Source of the DNA: Tannerellaceae bacterium
Lineage (GTDB): Bacteria > Bacteroidota > Bacteroidia > Bacteroidales > Tannerellaceae
Direction of reading: 5' to 3'
Assembly (NCBI GenBank): GCA_031257015.1
Contig: JAIRPK010000065.1
Coordinates: 1 to 64,000 of the forward strand
Length of the DNA: 64,000 nt
This document shows, piece by piece, positions 46,601 through 55,491 of the stretch; positions within the stretch are counted from its first letter, which is position 1; every line of letters starts with the position of its first letter. Below the pieces are notes generated by a model that was given only the letters and a program-made list of their open reading frames with translations, was not told where the DNA came from and ran no database searches. The position numbers and the translations under genes are program-made.

Positions 46601-46949
46601 CAACGGCGTCTATCCTCTTTGGGCAACCTCTGCACAGGAAGGCGCCGAGGCCGGCAACGAGTCGAACTCCATGTACGTTGACGATGGCTCATACCTCCGC
46701 ATGCAGACATTTACGCTTGGATATTCCCTTCCCAAAAACATTCTTAAATATGTTGGCCTGGAGCGAATCCGCATTTATGGCCAGATTTCAAATGTCTTCA
46801 CGCTCACGAAGTATCCCGGTCTTGATCCTGAAGTTCGCACAGTCGATCCGAACGATTCCGGACGCTCGTTTGACCGTAACAAAGGCGTTGATTTCGGTTC
46901 CTACGGAATGCCCCGTCAATTCATTGTCGGTATAAACCTCTCCTTCTAA
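43605..46949 (+). CDS. SusC/RagA-family TonB-dependent transporter
   Basis: Outer membrane TonB-linked importer, 1114 aa. After the signal peptide (VALA/Q near residue 29) comes the carboxypeptidase-regulatory-like domain (STVAGTVTDEAGEPLIGVNVSVKG), the DDTKAIEEVVVVGYGTQ TonB-box region, the plug (AEALQGRASGVYV, RIRGVGSINGSDPLVVVDG) and a large barrel ending FIVGINLSF. It forms a complex with the SusD-like lipoprotein encoded 12 bp downstream to import glycans or peptides. No glycosidase, sulfatase or sensor gene is adjacent, so the cargo is not indicated. Confidence 0.97.
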   Translation: MNKSNFKQMMGKGLTIAVFFLITTAVALAQTSTVAGTVTDEAGEPLIGVNVSVKGTTNGAITDINGKYQLQQVGMRGALVFSYVGFITQEVNVAGQRTINVKLKDDTKAIEEVVVVGYGTQAKKDITGSVAVVSTEDLQEIPVATFAEALQGRASGVYVSSSGAPGAPTTIRIRGVGSINGSDPLVVVDGVSNVPIDAVNPNDIESLQVLKDASATAIYGAQGANGVIIITTKQGQKNGKIRIQYDGFTGIAKMANDGYDVLNGWEAMEFEAMGMINMRDIRKLTPAAHAQFGSLKPDGTLTMPYAIKPSGLSKDQVIAQFGSIDAWINSYRPNASNSWARSAYYQMLEDGYSEEEARRGTDWYGEVVQTGKIQDHQLSVLGGNDKGMYSMAVGYSSREGTFSGSAFERYSMRINATYNPTKYLTVGQNTNLAGMQFSGDRGIQGESTIYAKTYTIQSWVPVYNVGGDFAGSQAPLGGRDVTSVSLAYAQKYDSNRMFRGQTALFAEVKPYKGLTLRTQYSVRLNGMWNVNFSPITIMTNKEGSSNNSLEEQAQWFLDWQWTNTATYATKFKDDHSITVVVGSEALNDNDGRRITATRINYTFEDDPNTHIINNGATNNSSNTGYMNSHTTMFGLFGRADYSFQGKYLASISVRRDASSKFGALNRWGTFPSASVGWRVSDESFMASTRKWLDDLKFRAGYGTTGNSNIGAYNYAFQYATGDAYLYSITGSDSQVAGGYHVSNLGDANAKWETVRSMNVGFDATAMNNRLTASIEWYIRKTTDMLVPANWSALAGNATRPQINIGDMENKGFDASIGWRDRKGAFRYSVNANISTYRNKVLKLGSSDLFVSTRLNNVSITTVDQPVGMFYGYKVLGIYKSESDVTGYKDANGSTVIPFAAPSSNFNPTDYVGRYKLEDVNGDGKITAADRTIIGNPHPDFTGGFNINLGYKNFDLATYLYYSVGNDLYKHYMFYTHYGALQSNYSKDRMENSWHPTNNPNGVYPLWATSAQEGAEAGNESNSMYVDDGSYLRMQTFTLGYSLPKNILKYVGLERIRIYGQISNVFTLTKYPGLDPEVRTVDPNDSGRSFDRNKGVDFGSYGMPRQFIVGINLSF

Positions 46950-46961
46950 AAAGTATGAACA

Positions 46962-48854
46962 ATGGAACAAATGATTAAAAACAACCGCATGAAAAATATA
47001 CTTATATACGCAGTAACAGTTGGCCTTGTCGGTCTGGCTTCCTGCTCCGACTTCCTGAATGTCCGCCCCGTTGGCGCAGTTGACGAATCCACGCTGCTTA
47101 GCAGGGAAGGAATTGAAATGACTGTTGTTGGCATGTACGCAAAATTGCATAACACTGATTATTTTGAAGCGACGCTTACCAACTATGCCTACGGCGACGT
47201 CATGGGCGGTAGCGCGAACAAAGGCTCGGCCTATTCCGACCAGCCGGCGTTCACTAACCTGGAGATATATGCCTTCACGCTCGACAACTCCTATCTCTTC
47301 ACGAAGTGGAAAAGCGTTTACAATGGCGTATTCAGCGCCAATACTTTAATTAATATGGCTGACCAGATCAAGGGCGACCTCTCCGCACAAGCCGGACAGA
47401 GCCGGGATTATTACACCGAGGTAGTTGCTCAAGCCAGATTCTTTCGTGCTTTCTGGCACTTTGAAGGTATCAAGCTGTTCGGCGCTGCCATCCCATATGT
47501 GAGCAATGCAGACCTGCTGGCAAGCGTCAATCCCAAAATTTCCAACGTTGATGAGTCGGGGAAATACATCTATATATGGGACAAGGTAGAAGAGGACTTC
47601 CAGTATGCTTTCGACAATCTTCCCGATGTATGGGAGAACGATCGTGGGAAGGCCAACAAATGGGCGGCGGCCGCTTTCCTTGCCAAAGTAAAGATGTATC
47701 ATTCGTCGCCTTACAACGGAACGAACGCCACAGCCAATAAATGGCAAGAAGTGAAGTCGCTCCTCGAAAACGTCATGGCCAACGGCAAAGACAATAACGG
47801 CACAAAGTACCGTCTATCCGAAACATACGAAGAACTCTACGTTGCCGGCAAAAGTGACTGGACGGGCGAATCAATTTTCGACATCCAGCTTGCCATCTCC
47901 GGTACGCAGACGAACACAAATGCTGTCAACGGCGGCCCGCACATCGCCATGAGTGGCGCACTTGGCAATAACGGCTGGGGATTCTACCAACCTTCATATG
48001 ACTTGGCTAATTCACACATTGTTGATGACGCCGGCCTGCCTCTGCTCGACAAATCATATCAGACAAAAGCGCCGCTCACTACTTTGGCGGAAAAAATCGT
48101 AACGACAGATCACGTTGCCTATACAGACCCGCGCCTTGACATCAGCGTCGGACGTTTCGATATTCCCTACTGGGACTGGGGCATCCCCGGATGGAACGCC
48201 AGTGCAACTGACCTCAGCATCGACGGTTGGATACGCGAGCCTAGCAATGGCGGCCCTTATCTCAACAAGAAAAATATCGGCAAGCAAGCTGACCGCGGCA
48301 GCCTGAGTGTCTCGACATCTGCCGGCTCGACAGCCAAGAACTATCATATCATCCGATATGCCGACCTCCTCCTCTGGTATGCTGAAGCTCTCATTGAAAC
48401 AGGCAATCCCGCCGGTGCACGAGAGTACGTCAACCAGGTGCGAGCACGTGCCGCGAACAGCTATGTCAAAGCAATAGACCCCGCAACACTGTTTGAAACA
48501 ACTTCCGAATACCGGATGGACGACAAGGTTAACAACAAAACCGGAGAAAATGCCGCATCCAACTATCGTATCGGCCTCTATCCCGAATCACAGTTCGCAA
48601 GTAAGGAGAAAGCCTTGCAAGCCTTGCGATTTGAACGAAAAATAGAGATGACGCTCGAAGGTCACCGCTGGTACGACCTCGCCAGATGGGGAATAGTTGC
48701 CGACGAACTTAACAACTTTGTCAGCTACGAAAAAAAGTATCTTGGCAAATACAACAGTTCGAGCTATCAAGCTAAGTGGGTTACAATGCCGATCCCAAAT
48801 CAGGAAATTCTTACCATGCAAGGTGTCCTGGTTCAAAACGAGAACTGGAAATAA
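46962..48854 (+). CDS. SusD/RagB-family nutrient-binding lipoprotein
   Basis: Surface-exposed lid protein of the SusCD importer, 630 aa. It has a lipoprotein signal ending LVGLASC, then SDFLNVRPVGAVDESTLLS. The family's tetratricopeptide helices (QARFFRAFWHFEGIKLFGAAIPY) and the C-terminal SusD/RagB block (LRFERKIEMTLEGHRWYDLARWG) are present. Starts at 46971 or 46989 are also possible. It is followed by a strong terminator, so the operon is only susCD. Confidence 0.96.
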   Translation: MEQMIKNNRMKNILIYAVTVGLVGLASCSDFLNVRPVGAVDESTLLSREGIEMTVVGMYAKLHNTDYFEATLTNYAYGDVMGGSANKGSAYSDQPAFTNLEIYAFTLDNSYLFTKWKSVYNGVFSANTLINMADQIKGDLSAQAGQSRDYYTEVVAQARFFRAFWHFEGIKLFGAAIPYVSNADLLASVNPKISNVDESGKYIYIWDKVEEDFQYAFDNLPDVWENDRGKANKWAAAAFLAKVKMYHSSPYNGTNATANKWQEVKSLLENVMANGKDNNGTKYRLSETYEELYVAGKSDWTGESIFDIQLAISGTQTNTNAVNGGPHIAMSGALGNNGWGFYQPSYDLANSHIVDDAGLPLLDKSYQTKAPLTTLAEKIVTTDHVAYTDPRLDISVGRFDIPYWDWGIPGWNASATDLSIDGWIREPSNGGPYLNKKNIGKQADRGSLSVSTSAGSTAKNYHIIRYADLLLWYAEALIETGNPAGAREYVNQVRARAANSYVKAIDPATLFETTSEYRMDDKVNNKTGENAASNYRIGLYPESQFASKEKALQALRFERKIEMTLEGHRWYDLARWGIVADELNNFVSYEKKYLGKYNSSSYQAKWVTMPIPNQEILTMQGVLVQNENWK

Positions 48855-48905
48855 TCAACAAGGATCAATGGATATGGCTTTCCCCAAGGCCAGCCAACCG
48901 TCCGA

Positions 48906-48945
48906 AAAGGAGCGCGTAACTGCAAATGCGTGCTCCTTTGTTTTT
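48906..48945 (+). terminator. Rho-independent terminator of the susCD operon
   Basis: Stem AAAGGAGCGCG / CGTGCTCCTTT with a T-rich tail, 50 bp after the susD-like stop. Confidence 0.8.
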
Positions 48946-49062
48946 ATATCTCTGTGCCGTTCCGTACGCAGTTGTAAGAACTGTTTCAAATGGACGCAGG
49001 AGGCTTCTGTGATGATTTTGCATTAATACAAATGTTCGCGGAATACGTCCTGCATAAAGGAT

Positions 49063-49809
49063 TTAATTATCAATCCTGAACTTATAATATTTCTCCCTCT
49101 CTAACACTTCCCTGACATAACGGTAAACTCTGCGCCCATTAAGATGCCCGAAAATGCAAAGTGAATCTGTATAATAAACAGAATCGCTTTTGAGGAGTAT
49201 GTAGTAAGAAACGCTGCCATCCCAAACGTCGGGTGAATCACCATACTTCTCTGCCAGGCGACAAGCATCCTGAATATGTCCGAGACCGGCATTATATGCT
49301 GCAAGAGTAAATTTGACAAGCTGGAGACTATCACTCACATGGGAAAAACCTTTGCGAAAACGACGCAGTACTTCAACTCCTGTTCTAACATTAATTCCCG
49401 GATGGAAGATTTCCTCCATCGGGATGTCGAGAGCGACAGCCGTGCGCGGCATAATCCCCATTAATCCACATGCACCGGAACGTGAACGAATAGTGTCTAT
49501 AAAGTGCGACTCCTGATAGGCAAGCGAAGCTAACAATGTCCAGTCCCAGCCAAGATCGCGTGCATGTTCCATAAATATGGAATCGAACGGGGATATACAT
49601 CCTGATCGGAGATTTTCAAGCGAGCGAACAGACAATTTCCTGTGAATATTGTTCCATCGTCGTTTGGTTTGATAATTGCGACAATTGCGAACTGCGACTT
49701 CGCGTTCCATTTCATTGCAAAACTGTTCGTCTATTCCTGGAGTATTGCAAGCGTCAAGAGACAATAAAACAATTAACGGCAGCAGTATGTACAGCGTTTT
49801 ATGCTTCAT
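49063..49809 (-). CDS. Lytic transglycosylase (SLT domain) lipoprotein
   Basis: Peptidoglycan lytic transglycosylase, 248 aa. The lipobox is LLSLDAC near residue 20. The goose-lysozyme-like SLT domain has the catalytic Glu in SLAYQESHF, followed by SGACGLMGIMPRTA, GVEVLRRFRK and LAAYNAGLGHI. This corresponds to the C-terminal half of MltF; the N-terminal solute-binding domain of MltF is absent. The start overlaps the 3' end of rlmD by 11 bp, so the two are translationally coupled. Confidence 0.9.
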   Translation of the reverse strand: MKHKTLYILLPLIVLLSLDACNTPGIDEQFCNEMEREVAVRNCRNYQTKRRWNNIHRKLSVRSLENLRSGCISPFDSIFMEHARDLGWDWTLLASLAYQESHFIDTIRSRSGACGLMGIMPRTAVALDIPMEEIFHPGINVRTGVEVLRRFRKGFSHVSDSLQLVKFTLAAYNAGLGHIQDACRLAEKYGDSPDVWDGSVSYYILLKSDSVYYTDSLCIFGHLNGRRVYRYVREVLEREKYYKFRIDN

Positions 49810-51226
49810 TAAAAGTTCGGCGAATCAAAAGAGCAACATTCTCTACATGGTGAGTATGAGGAAACATATCTACCGGCTGTATTTTACATACTTCATAATC
49901 GACGGCGAGAAGAGCCAGGTCACGCGCTTGGGTTGCGGGATTGCAACTGACGTAAACGATGCGTGCCGGGGCTGAGAAAAGGATAGCCTTGATAACATCA
50001 GTGTGCATTCCGGCGCGAGGAGGATCGGTAACAATAACATCTGGATAACCCTGCTCGGCGATAAAACCTTCAGTGAGGATGTCTTTCATGTCGCCGGAAA
50101 AGAAGGTGGCATTGCCAATATTGTTGAGAGCGGCATTTGCGCGAGCATCTTCAACAGCTTGCTCCACATACTCGATTCCAATCACTCTGGAAGCCTTGTC
50201 GGCAAGGAAACAGGCGATTGTCCCGGCTCCGGTGTACAGATCATAGATCGTTTCATGTCCTTCAAGAGAGGCAAAATCTCTCACGACTTTATACAATTGA
50301 TAGGCCTGAAGACTGTTTGTCTGATAAAAAGATTTCGGACAGATGCGAAAGAAAAGATTGTCCATTCTCTCGGTAATGTATTCATTTCCCTTAAAAAGAT
50401 GAGCCTCTAAATCGGCAATATTGTCATTGCATTTTGTATTAATGACAAAAAAGATAGAGGTGATTTCCTCAAATTTGCCTGAAATAAAATCAAGAAGCGC
50501 ATCACGCTTTACTCTGTCGTCGGCAGCAAAAACAAGGATTATCATCAGCTCGCCGGTAGTGGCTGAATTGCGAATAATAAGATTTCGCATAAAACCTTGT
50601 TGAGAACGCAAATCAAAGAAATCGTAACCGTCGTGAGACAGGCAATAGTTCTTTATTGCAATGCGAATACGGTTGGAAATATCGTCCTGAAGATAACAAT
50701 TATGAATGTCCAACACTTTGTCAAAACGTCCGGGAATATGAAAGCCGAGGCCGTTTCGATCAGCTATTTCCACATCCGCCAATTCATCTTCGGTCAGCCA
50801 TCTGGAGGAAGTGAAAGTATATTCGAGTTTGTTGCGATAACGTTGTGTTAAAGATGAAGCGATAATGGGGCGTATTTCTCCAATTTCAACCTTGCCAATA
50901 CGCCGAAGACTATCTTCCACTTGCGATGCCTTGGATTTCAGTTGTTCATCATAGCGAAGGTGTTGCCACCGGCATCCGCCACAGATGCTGAAATGATTGC
51001 AAAAAGGAGTTTCGCGTACTGGTGAAGGCGTATTTACTGCGACTATTTTTCCTTCGGCATAATTGCTTTTTTTCTTTAATAATTTGATGTCTGCAACGTC
51101 GCCTGGAGCACCGAAAGAGACAAAAATAACCATTTCACCATCTCGTGCGATAGCTTTTCCTTCGGCGCCTACACCGGTTATGAGAACGTCTTTTAGCGTT
51201 GGTAATATTTTCTGTTTGCGAGTCAT
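49799..51226 (-). CDS. rlmD: 23S rRNA (uracil-C5)-methyltransferase, RlmD/RumA type
   Basis: SAM-dependent m5U methyltransferase, 475 aa. It has an N-terminal TRAM domain (LITGVGAEGKAIARDG), Fe-S cysteines in FCNHFSICGGCRWQHL, the SAM-binding TIYDLYTGAGTIACFLA near residue 320, DPPRAGMH and the catalytic Cys in YVSCNPATQARDL. RlmD is the best fit; RlmCD-like dual specificity cannot be excluded. The ATG at 51226 is chosen because the promoter element lies 19 bp upstream, within a longer frame. Confidence 0.92.
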   Translation of the reverse strand: MTRKQKILPTLKDVLITGVGAEGKAIARDGEMVIFVSFGAPGDVADIKLLKKKSNYAEGKIVAVNTPSPVRETPFCNHFSICGGCRWQHLRYDEQLKSKASQVEDSLRRIGKVEIGEIRPIIASSLTQRYRNKLEYTFTSSRWLTEDELADVEIADRNGLGFHIPGRFDKVLDIHNCYLQDDISNRIRIAIKNYCLSHDGYDFFDLRSQQGFMRNLIIRNSATTGELMIILVFAADDRVKRDALLDFISGKFEEITSIFFVINTKCNDNIADLEAHLFKGNEYITERMDNLFFRICPKSFYQTNSLQAYQLYKVVRDFASLEGHETIYDLYTGAGTIACFLADKASRVIGIEYVEQAVEDARANAALNNIGNATFFSGDMKDILTEGFIAEQGYPDVIVTDPPRAGMHTDVIKAILFSAPARIVYVSCNPATQARDLALLAVDYEVCKIQPVDMFPHTHHVENVALLIRRTFNEA

Positions 51227-51244
51227 TATTATGATAGTTTTGGA

Positions 51245-51252
51245 CAAAGATA
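51245..51252 (-). promoter_or_regulatory. Bacteroidota -7 element TATCTTTG (rlmD)
   Basis: Perfect minus-strand TATCTTTG, 19 bp before the ATG at 51226. Confidence 0.6.
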
Positions 51253-51981
51253 AAAAGAATTTTACCATGCACGAAAAATGTTTGCAGCCAAGTGAATGAT
51301 TGGCAGTATTTATAAGAAATAAAAATTCTGGTTTTTCCATAATTTAATAAAGTTTTTTTTCGTCTCTCTTATCTTTTAATATTTATAATATATGTCCGAA
51401 TAAGGTCTCCAAATATTCTTATTTTAGGGATAAAAAAGCCAATATATTTGTTGAACGGTAGAAAAAATGGCGGAACTTTAAAGATACAATTGAGGGGGAA
51501 TAAAACAACCGGATGATATTGACGGATAGTTAAGCCGGGCTTGTATTGTTAATCCGGGTTCAGGAATTAAACAGATATTTTCTGAATGAGGCGAAATGTT
51601 CCTCTCGTGAGACGTCTGGAACATTCCTGATGACTTTCCGGACATCAAACTTGATTCTCCGAGAATCAACGGGGACTCTCAGAGAATCAAACGAGACTCT
51701 CAGAGTGTCAAGCGTGACTCTCCGAGAGTCAACCATATACTCTCGGAGAATCAAACGTGATACTCGGAGAATCAACCGTGACTCTCCGAGAATCAAACGT
51801 GATACTCGGAGAATCAACGGAGACTCTCAAAGAATCACGCGAGACTCTCGGAGTGTCAAATGTGATGTTCGGAGAAGCAACTTAGGCTCTTTCTGCACCG
51901 AAAACTATAAAATCTGAAGTGGGAGACGCTTGCTATCACAAATTGAGGTTGCTGGAATACCAATCCTCGATGTTTTTATTA
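51253..51981. other. Intergenic region with array D
   Basis: About 730 bp between the rlmD promoter and the end of the glycosidase-like gene. Apart from the array at 51632-51884 I see no gene, RNA or terminator. Confidence 0.4.
51632..51884. repeat. 21-bp palindromic tandem array, GACTCTC type (array D)
   Basis: Twelve units, eleven of 21 bp and one of 22 bp. Each is based on GATTCTC-n-GAGAATC (often GACTCTC or GATACTC on the left) with a five- to six-base spacer such as AACGTG or ACGCGA. The central palindrome is nearly perfect in units such as GATTCTCCGAGAATC. The same unit builds array E at 63.7 kb and a scrap at 62.8 kb. Confidence 0.93.
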
Positions 51982-53193
51982 TCATTTTTCCCACATATAG
52001 AGCATAATGTCTCCCGGATCGACCGTCATCGTATTGGAATAGGCATTTGCCGGAACGATAGTTCCATCTTTCAGGATGCGCTTTGCAGAATCGTCAAGAA
52101 CTGTTGTCAGGCGCATGGCGTCATTAATGCTTGTATTGACGATTACGAGGAATTGGCGGGCGCCTTTTTCAAGAATGGAGACGACTGCACGGCGATCTCC
52201 GGTTTCGATTACCTTAATCCAGTCCGGCAGTTTGTCGATGCGGCGGGTTTGGGAAAGAAGGGTTTGGCCGACATGCCATACGGAGACGACTTTTGAATTA
52301 AGGAAAACGCCGGCGATATTCCGTATCTCTCTATTCACCTGCTTTATGCGGTCATAAACGTCAGTGCGCCGTCCATCATAGTCAATCGGCGAATGGCTGA
52401 AGTCCTGATTCGGCCACCAATAGGTAAAATACTGAAGTCCCTGTGCTCCGTAGGCAAGGTTACTGAACATTTGCAATCGCAATTCGGCAATTGTAGGAAC
52501 GGGATAATCATAATGCGAGGTCGCAAGCGCAAAAGCCCAGAAGGGACGGTCGCTGCACAAGCGTATTTCCTCCAGGTTTGCGTACCAGTATTTATCTACT
52601 TTTCTATTTGCACCGTTATCGACGAGCTTTATTGGATAGTGGTCGAAGGAGACAAAAGGCACGGGCACTTGCTTAACAAATTCGTTTACATATTCCTTGT
52701 ATGTCTCAATGCCGTAGTGCTTGGCCATTCCTTCATTATTTCCCCATTCCGACGTATTGGGGAAAAGGTTGATATAGCAATAATGCTTCATGTCCACGGA
52801 CTGTATTTTCCGGACTAATTCACTCAAAGTTGGGAAGTCTTTGACGTTCGGTTCGTCTTTGAGATAATAACCGGCAAGTCCCTGATGTTTCATCAGTCGT
52901 TTAACTGTATTCTCCGTATCGTTAAACAATTCCGGACAGTTCACCATAGCTTTGACGCCGGCTTTATGCGCTGCGTCGAGAGCTTTTTCGGCAGCGTTGA
53001 TGCTTGAATAATGTGCAAGATTGATATTAATACCGGCTTCTTTCAATTCGATAAACCGTGCGACGCTTGTTGCATTTTCCTGAATACCCCACCATGCAAC
53101 GATGGGTATTTCTTCTTCCTGTTTCAATCTTTCTTGAGCTGCGATATTGAAAGTAAGTGCAGCAAAAATGGCTGTAAATAATAAATGCTTCAT
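51982..53193 (-). CDS. Secreted TIM-barrel protein, GH42-like
   Basis: 403-aa exported protein (signal peptide MKHLLFTAIFAALTFNIAAQ). The fold is suggested by repeated barrel-strand patterns: VAWWGI, EAGININLAHYSS, AGYYLKDEPNVKDFPTL, PFVSFDHYPI and FWAFALATSHYDYP. The Asp-Glu-Pro in KDEPN is at the position of the acid/base Glu in beta-galactosidase-like clan A enzymes. QYFTYWWP and a C-terminal small beta domain follow. It is probably a glycoside hydrolase or a related sugar-binding protein; the substrate is unknown. It is monocistronic in AT-rich DNA. Confidence 0.7.
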   Translation of the reverse strand: MKHLLFTAIFAALTFNIAAQERLKQEEEIPIVAWWGIQENATSVARFIELKEAGININLAHYSSINAAEKALDAAHKAGVKAMVNCPELFNDTENTVKRLMKHQGLAGYYLKDEPNVKDFPTLSELVRKIQSVDMKHYCYINLFPNTSEWGNNEGMAKHYGIETYKEYVNEFVKQVPVPFVSFDHYPIKLVDNGANRKVDKYWYANLEEIRLCSDRPFWAFALATSHYDYPVPTIAELRLQMFSNLAYGAQGLQYFTYWWPNQDFSHSPIDYDGRRTDVYDRIKQVNREIRNIAGVFLNSKVVSVWHVGQTLLSQTRRIDKLPDWIKVIETGDRRAVVSILEKGARQFLVIVNTSINDAMRLTTVLDDSAKRILKDGTIVPANAYSNTMTVDPGDIMLYMWEK

Positions 53194-53734
53194 GATGTTA
53201 ATTATTTAGTTATACGATATAATATATTCCGAAGTAACTGTTACCTGGTTTATGTATTTAATGTTACTGTTGGAGGTTGTTTTCCATATAGATATATGAA
53301 TGTTTTGTTACGATAATTTTTTTTCTGTATACAAACGGTGGCAGGCGAGTAATTTGATTAGGAATACAAATGTCTGTGAAAAATAGAGTGAAAGAAATGC
53401 AACTATTACCTGCTCCAACCACCATGCGTACCGTTCGGCACACGGCAGTTCTCGAATATACAGGAGCGTGCGATTTATAATAATCGCTGAAGAAGATATA
53501 GCCGGCTTTTCTCAAACGGTCGTTTGTAATGGTTGTGGCAAGTAAGACCTCGCGTTGTAAAATCCATAACTTTCGCCCCATCTAACTGCAACATTTACAC
53601 CTCAATCGCGTCCTTCAGATTTGCTATCGTGGACAACTCCCTTGCCTTTGTCTGTATGATTTATTCACACCGCACTAAAAAGAATAGCGCAAGAGACCAC
53701 CCCAGCGCTATTCTTCTCAACTGCAAAAAAGAAC
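53194..53734. other. Intergenic region, possible gene remnant
   Basis: A minus-strand open frame at 53581-53264 (105 codons) is not recognisable and its ends look random. No promoter element, repeat or RNA gene is seen. Confidence 0.35.
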
Positions 53735-54550
53735 TTACACTCCGCTGAAAGCAGAAAATCCGCCATCAATCGGTAGCACGACGCCCGTAATAAAACTCGC
53801 TGCATCGCTGCAAAGGAACTGCACCGCGCCGTTCAATTCCGTTATATCGCCAAAACGTCCCATCGGTGTCTTGGCCAAAATTTTCTGGCTGCGTTCCGTA
53901 AGCGAGCCATCGGGATTGATCAACATCGCCCGATTTTGATCACCGATGAAGAAGCCTGGAGCAATCGCATTCACCCGTATTCCATCCCCATACTTTTGCG
54001 CCATCTCCGTCGCCAGCCATTGCGTGAAATTGCTCACGCCCGCCTTCGCCGCTGAATAGCCCGGAATGCGTGTAAGCGCCGCAAAAGCAGCCATCGACGA
54101 CACATTAATAATACAGCCCGCTTTCCGTTCCGCCATCACCTTGCCGATAACCATCGACGGATAGACTGTACCATTTAGATTCAAGGAAGTAACCTTCTCC
54201 CAGTCGGCAATTTTCATCTCATGGAAGTGACGGTCAGGATTAATCGTTGCGCCAGGCATATTCCCACCCGCGATATTGAGCAAAATGTCTACGCGCCCCC
54301 ATTTGTCGATCACCTGTTCAGCCAATTTCTCAAGGCTTTCCGGATCAAGCACGTTGCCAGTGATGCCGATAGCCTCGCCACCGGCAGCCCTCAACTCCTC
54401 AACCCTCGTCTCCAACTGTTCAGGGCGAATATCGGTCGCAACAATTTTAACTCCCGCCTTAGCCAGGCTAAGTGCAATGCTGCCGCCCAAAACGCCGCCG
54501 GCGCCCGTAACGATCGCCACTTTGCCTTCAATGCAAAATAAATTATCCAT
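53735..54550 (-). CDS. SDR family oxidoreductase, D-mannonate oxidoreductase type
   Basis: 271-aa short-chain dehydrogenase. Cofactor motif VTGAGGVLGGSIALSLAKAG near residue 15, LLNIAGGN, active-site Ser in NVSSMAAF and YxxxK in GYSAAKAGVSNF. The C-terminus PIDGGFSAFSGV is typical. The extended loop GGNMPGATINPDRHFHEM and overall pattern match the SDR used in Bacteroidota for D-mannonate/fructuronate (hexuronate breakdown), but no uxuA is adjacent, so the assignment is by family similarity only. Confidence 0.82.
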   Translation of the reverse strand: MDNLFCIEGKVAIVTGAGGVLGGSIALSLAKAGVKIVATDIRPEQLETRVEELRAAGGEAIGITGNVLDPESLEKLAEQVIDKWGRVDILLNIAGGNMPGATINPDRHFHEMKIADWEKVTSLNLNGTVYPSMVIGKVMAERKAGCIINVSSMAAFAALTRIPGYSAAKAGVSNFTQWLATEMAQKYGDGIRVNAIAPGFFIGDQNRAMLINPDGSLTERSQKILAKTPMGRFGDITELNGAVQFLCSDAASFITGVVLPIDGGFSAFSGV

Positions 54551-54933
54551 TTGTTTATACTTTATTTATAATGATTTACGGAGGACAAATATATTAAAAC
54601 TTGAGCGGCGAATCCCTTTTAGCTCCAAAGACATGGATGCGCAATTCAAAAAAACAACTCGCACCGTTCTGCCGCCTGTCCCCTCCCTGTCAAAAACAAC
54701 TGCCACGACAGCCCTAATCAACTCGCTTTCGCCTCAAAATAAAATAATATATTTTCATAAACATCAAAAAATGACCTAAACAACTGTACCTATGCAAATT
54801 AACCTTGTTTTTCATCGTTTAATCCGGTCTGAAAAATGAAATTGATCGTTCTGGTGAAAAAATAGTTTTCTCCGCGAATGAAATAATGAAAATTTCGTTG
54901 ATCTTCATGAAAACTTCCAAACTAATTAACATA
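54551..54933. other. Intergenic region, A/C-biased, nothing seen
   Basis: Plus-strand A/C-rich sequence with short frames only. Confidence 0.35.
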
Positions 54934-54941
54934 TATCTTTG
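54934..54941 (+). promoter_or_regulatory. Bacteroidota -7 element TATCTTTG
   Basis: Perfect TATCTTTG upstream of the array-spanning frame at 54983 and of orphan gene B. No other element of this form was found between the array and gene B, so the array is probably transcribed. Confidence 0.6.
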
Positions 54942-54982
54942 TAGCGATAAATTTTTATAACAAATAATAAATAAATGAACTT

Positions 54983-55480
54983 ATGAACAAGCATATTTTT
55001 TTCATTGAAAAAAGAAAACGGCCAAGCGCCACAGTAAATCATCTTGGAAGATCTGCCAAACGTCAAAAAACATTAGGCCATCGCCGCGGAACATTTAACC
55101 ATTCTCTCGGAAGTATCAACCTTCCCCTCGGAGAAATTATGCCTCTCTGTGGAATTTCCCAAAATCTCCACAGCACAATCGAACTTCCCCTCGGCATGTT
55201 CGGAAAACTGAACAGCAACATCGGAAAATTCCGCGGAAATTTTGAACATTTTCACGGAAAATCCGAAAATCTCCATGGAAATTTTGAACATCTCCTCGGA
55301 AATTCCGGAAATCTCCACGGAGATTTTGCACAACCCCACGGAAATTCCAAAAAACTCCATGGAAATTTTGCACAACTCCGCGGAAATTCTGAAAATCTCC
55401 GTGGAAATTTTGCGCAATTCCACGGGAAAAACGAGTTTTTTTGTGAGAACAGTAGAATATCCCATTCCGTAACCCTTTAA
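54983..55480 (+). CDS. Array-spanning frame, 165 aa, heptapeptide repeats
   Basis: A frame starting MNKHIFFIEKRKRPSATVNHL 41 nt after a strong promoter element, continuing through the whole 21-bp array as heptads such as GNFAQLR GNSENLH, and stopping 11 nt before orphan gene B. It is either a real repeat protein cotranslated with B, or an untranslated leader that stays open because the 21-bp period is a multiple of three. The first 35 codons lie outside the array and are basic and protein-like, which gives some support. Confidence 0.4.
   Translation: MNKHIFFIEKRKRPSATVNHLGRSAKRQKTLGHRRGTFNHSLGSINLPLGEIMPLCGISQNLHSTIELPLGMFGKLNSNIGKFRGNFEHFHGKSENLHGNFEHLLGNSGNLHGDFAQPHGNSKKLHGNFAQLRGNSENLRGNFAQFHGKNEFFCENSRISHSVTL
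55088..55423. repeat. 21-bp palindromic tandem array, GGAAATT type (array G)
   Basis: Sixteen units of exactly 21 bp. Units near the gene (from 55235) are regular and alternate GGAAATTTTG-n3-CAA and GGAAATTCC, making 42-bp dimers; units at the far end are more degenerate. Palindromic cores include ATCTCCACGGAGAT and GGAAATT-n-AATTCC. The sequence is unrelated to the CCCAAA and GACTCTC types, but period, dimer structure and placement upstream of an orphan gene match array B. Confidence 0.93.
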
Positions 55481-55491
55481 AAAACAGCACT

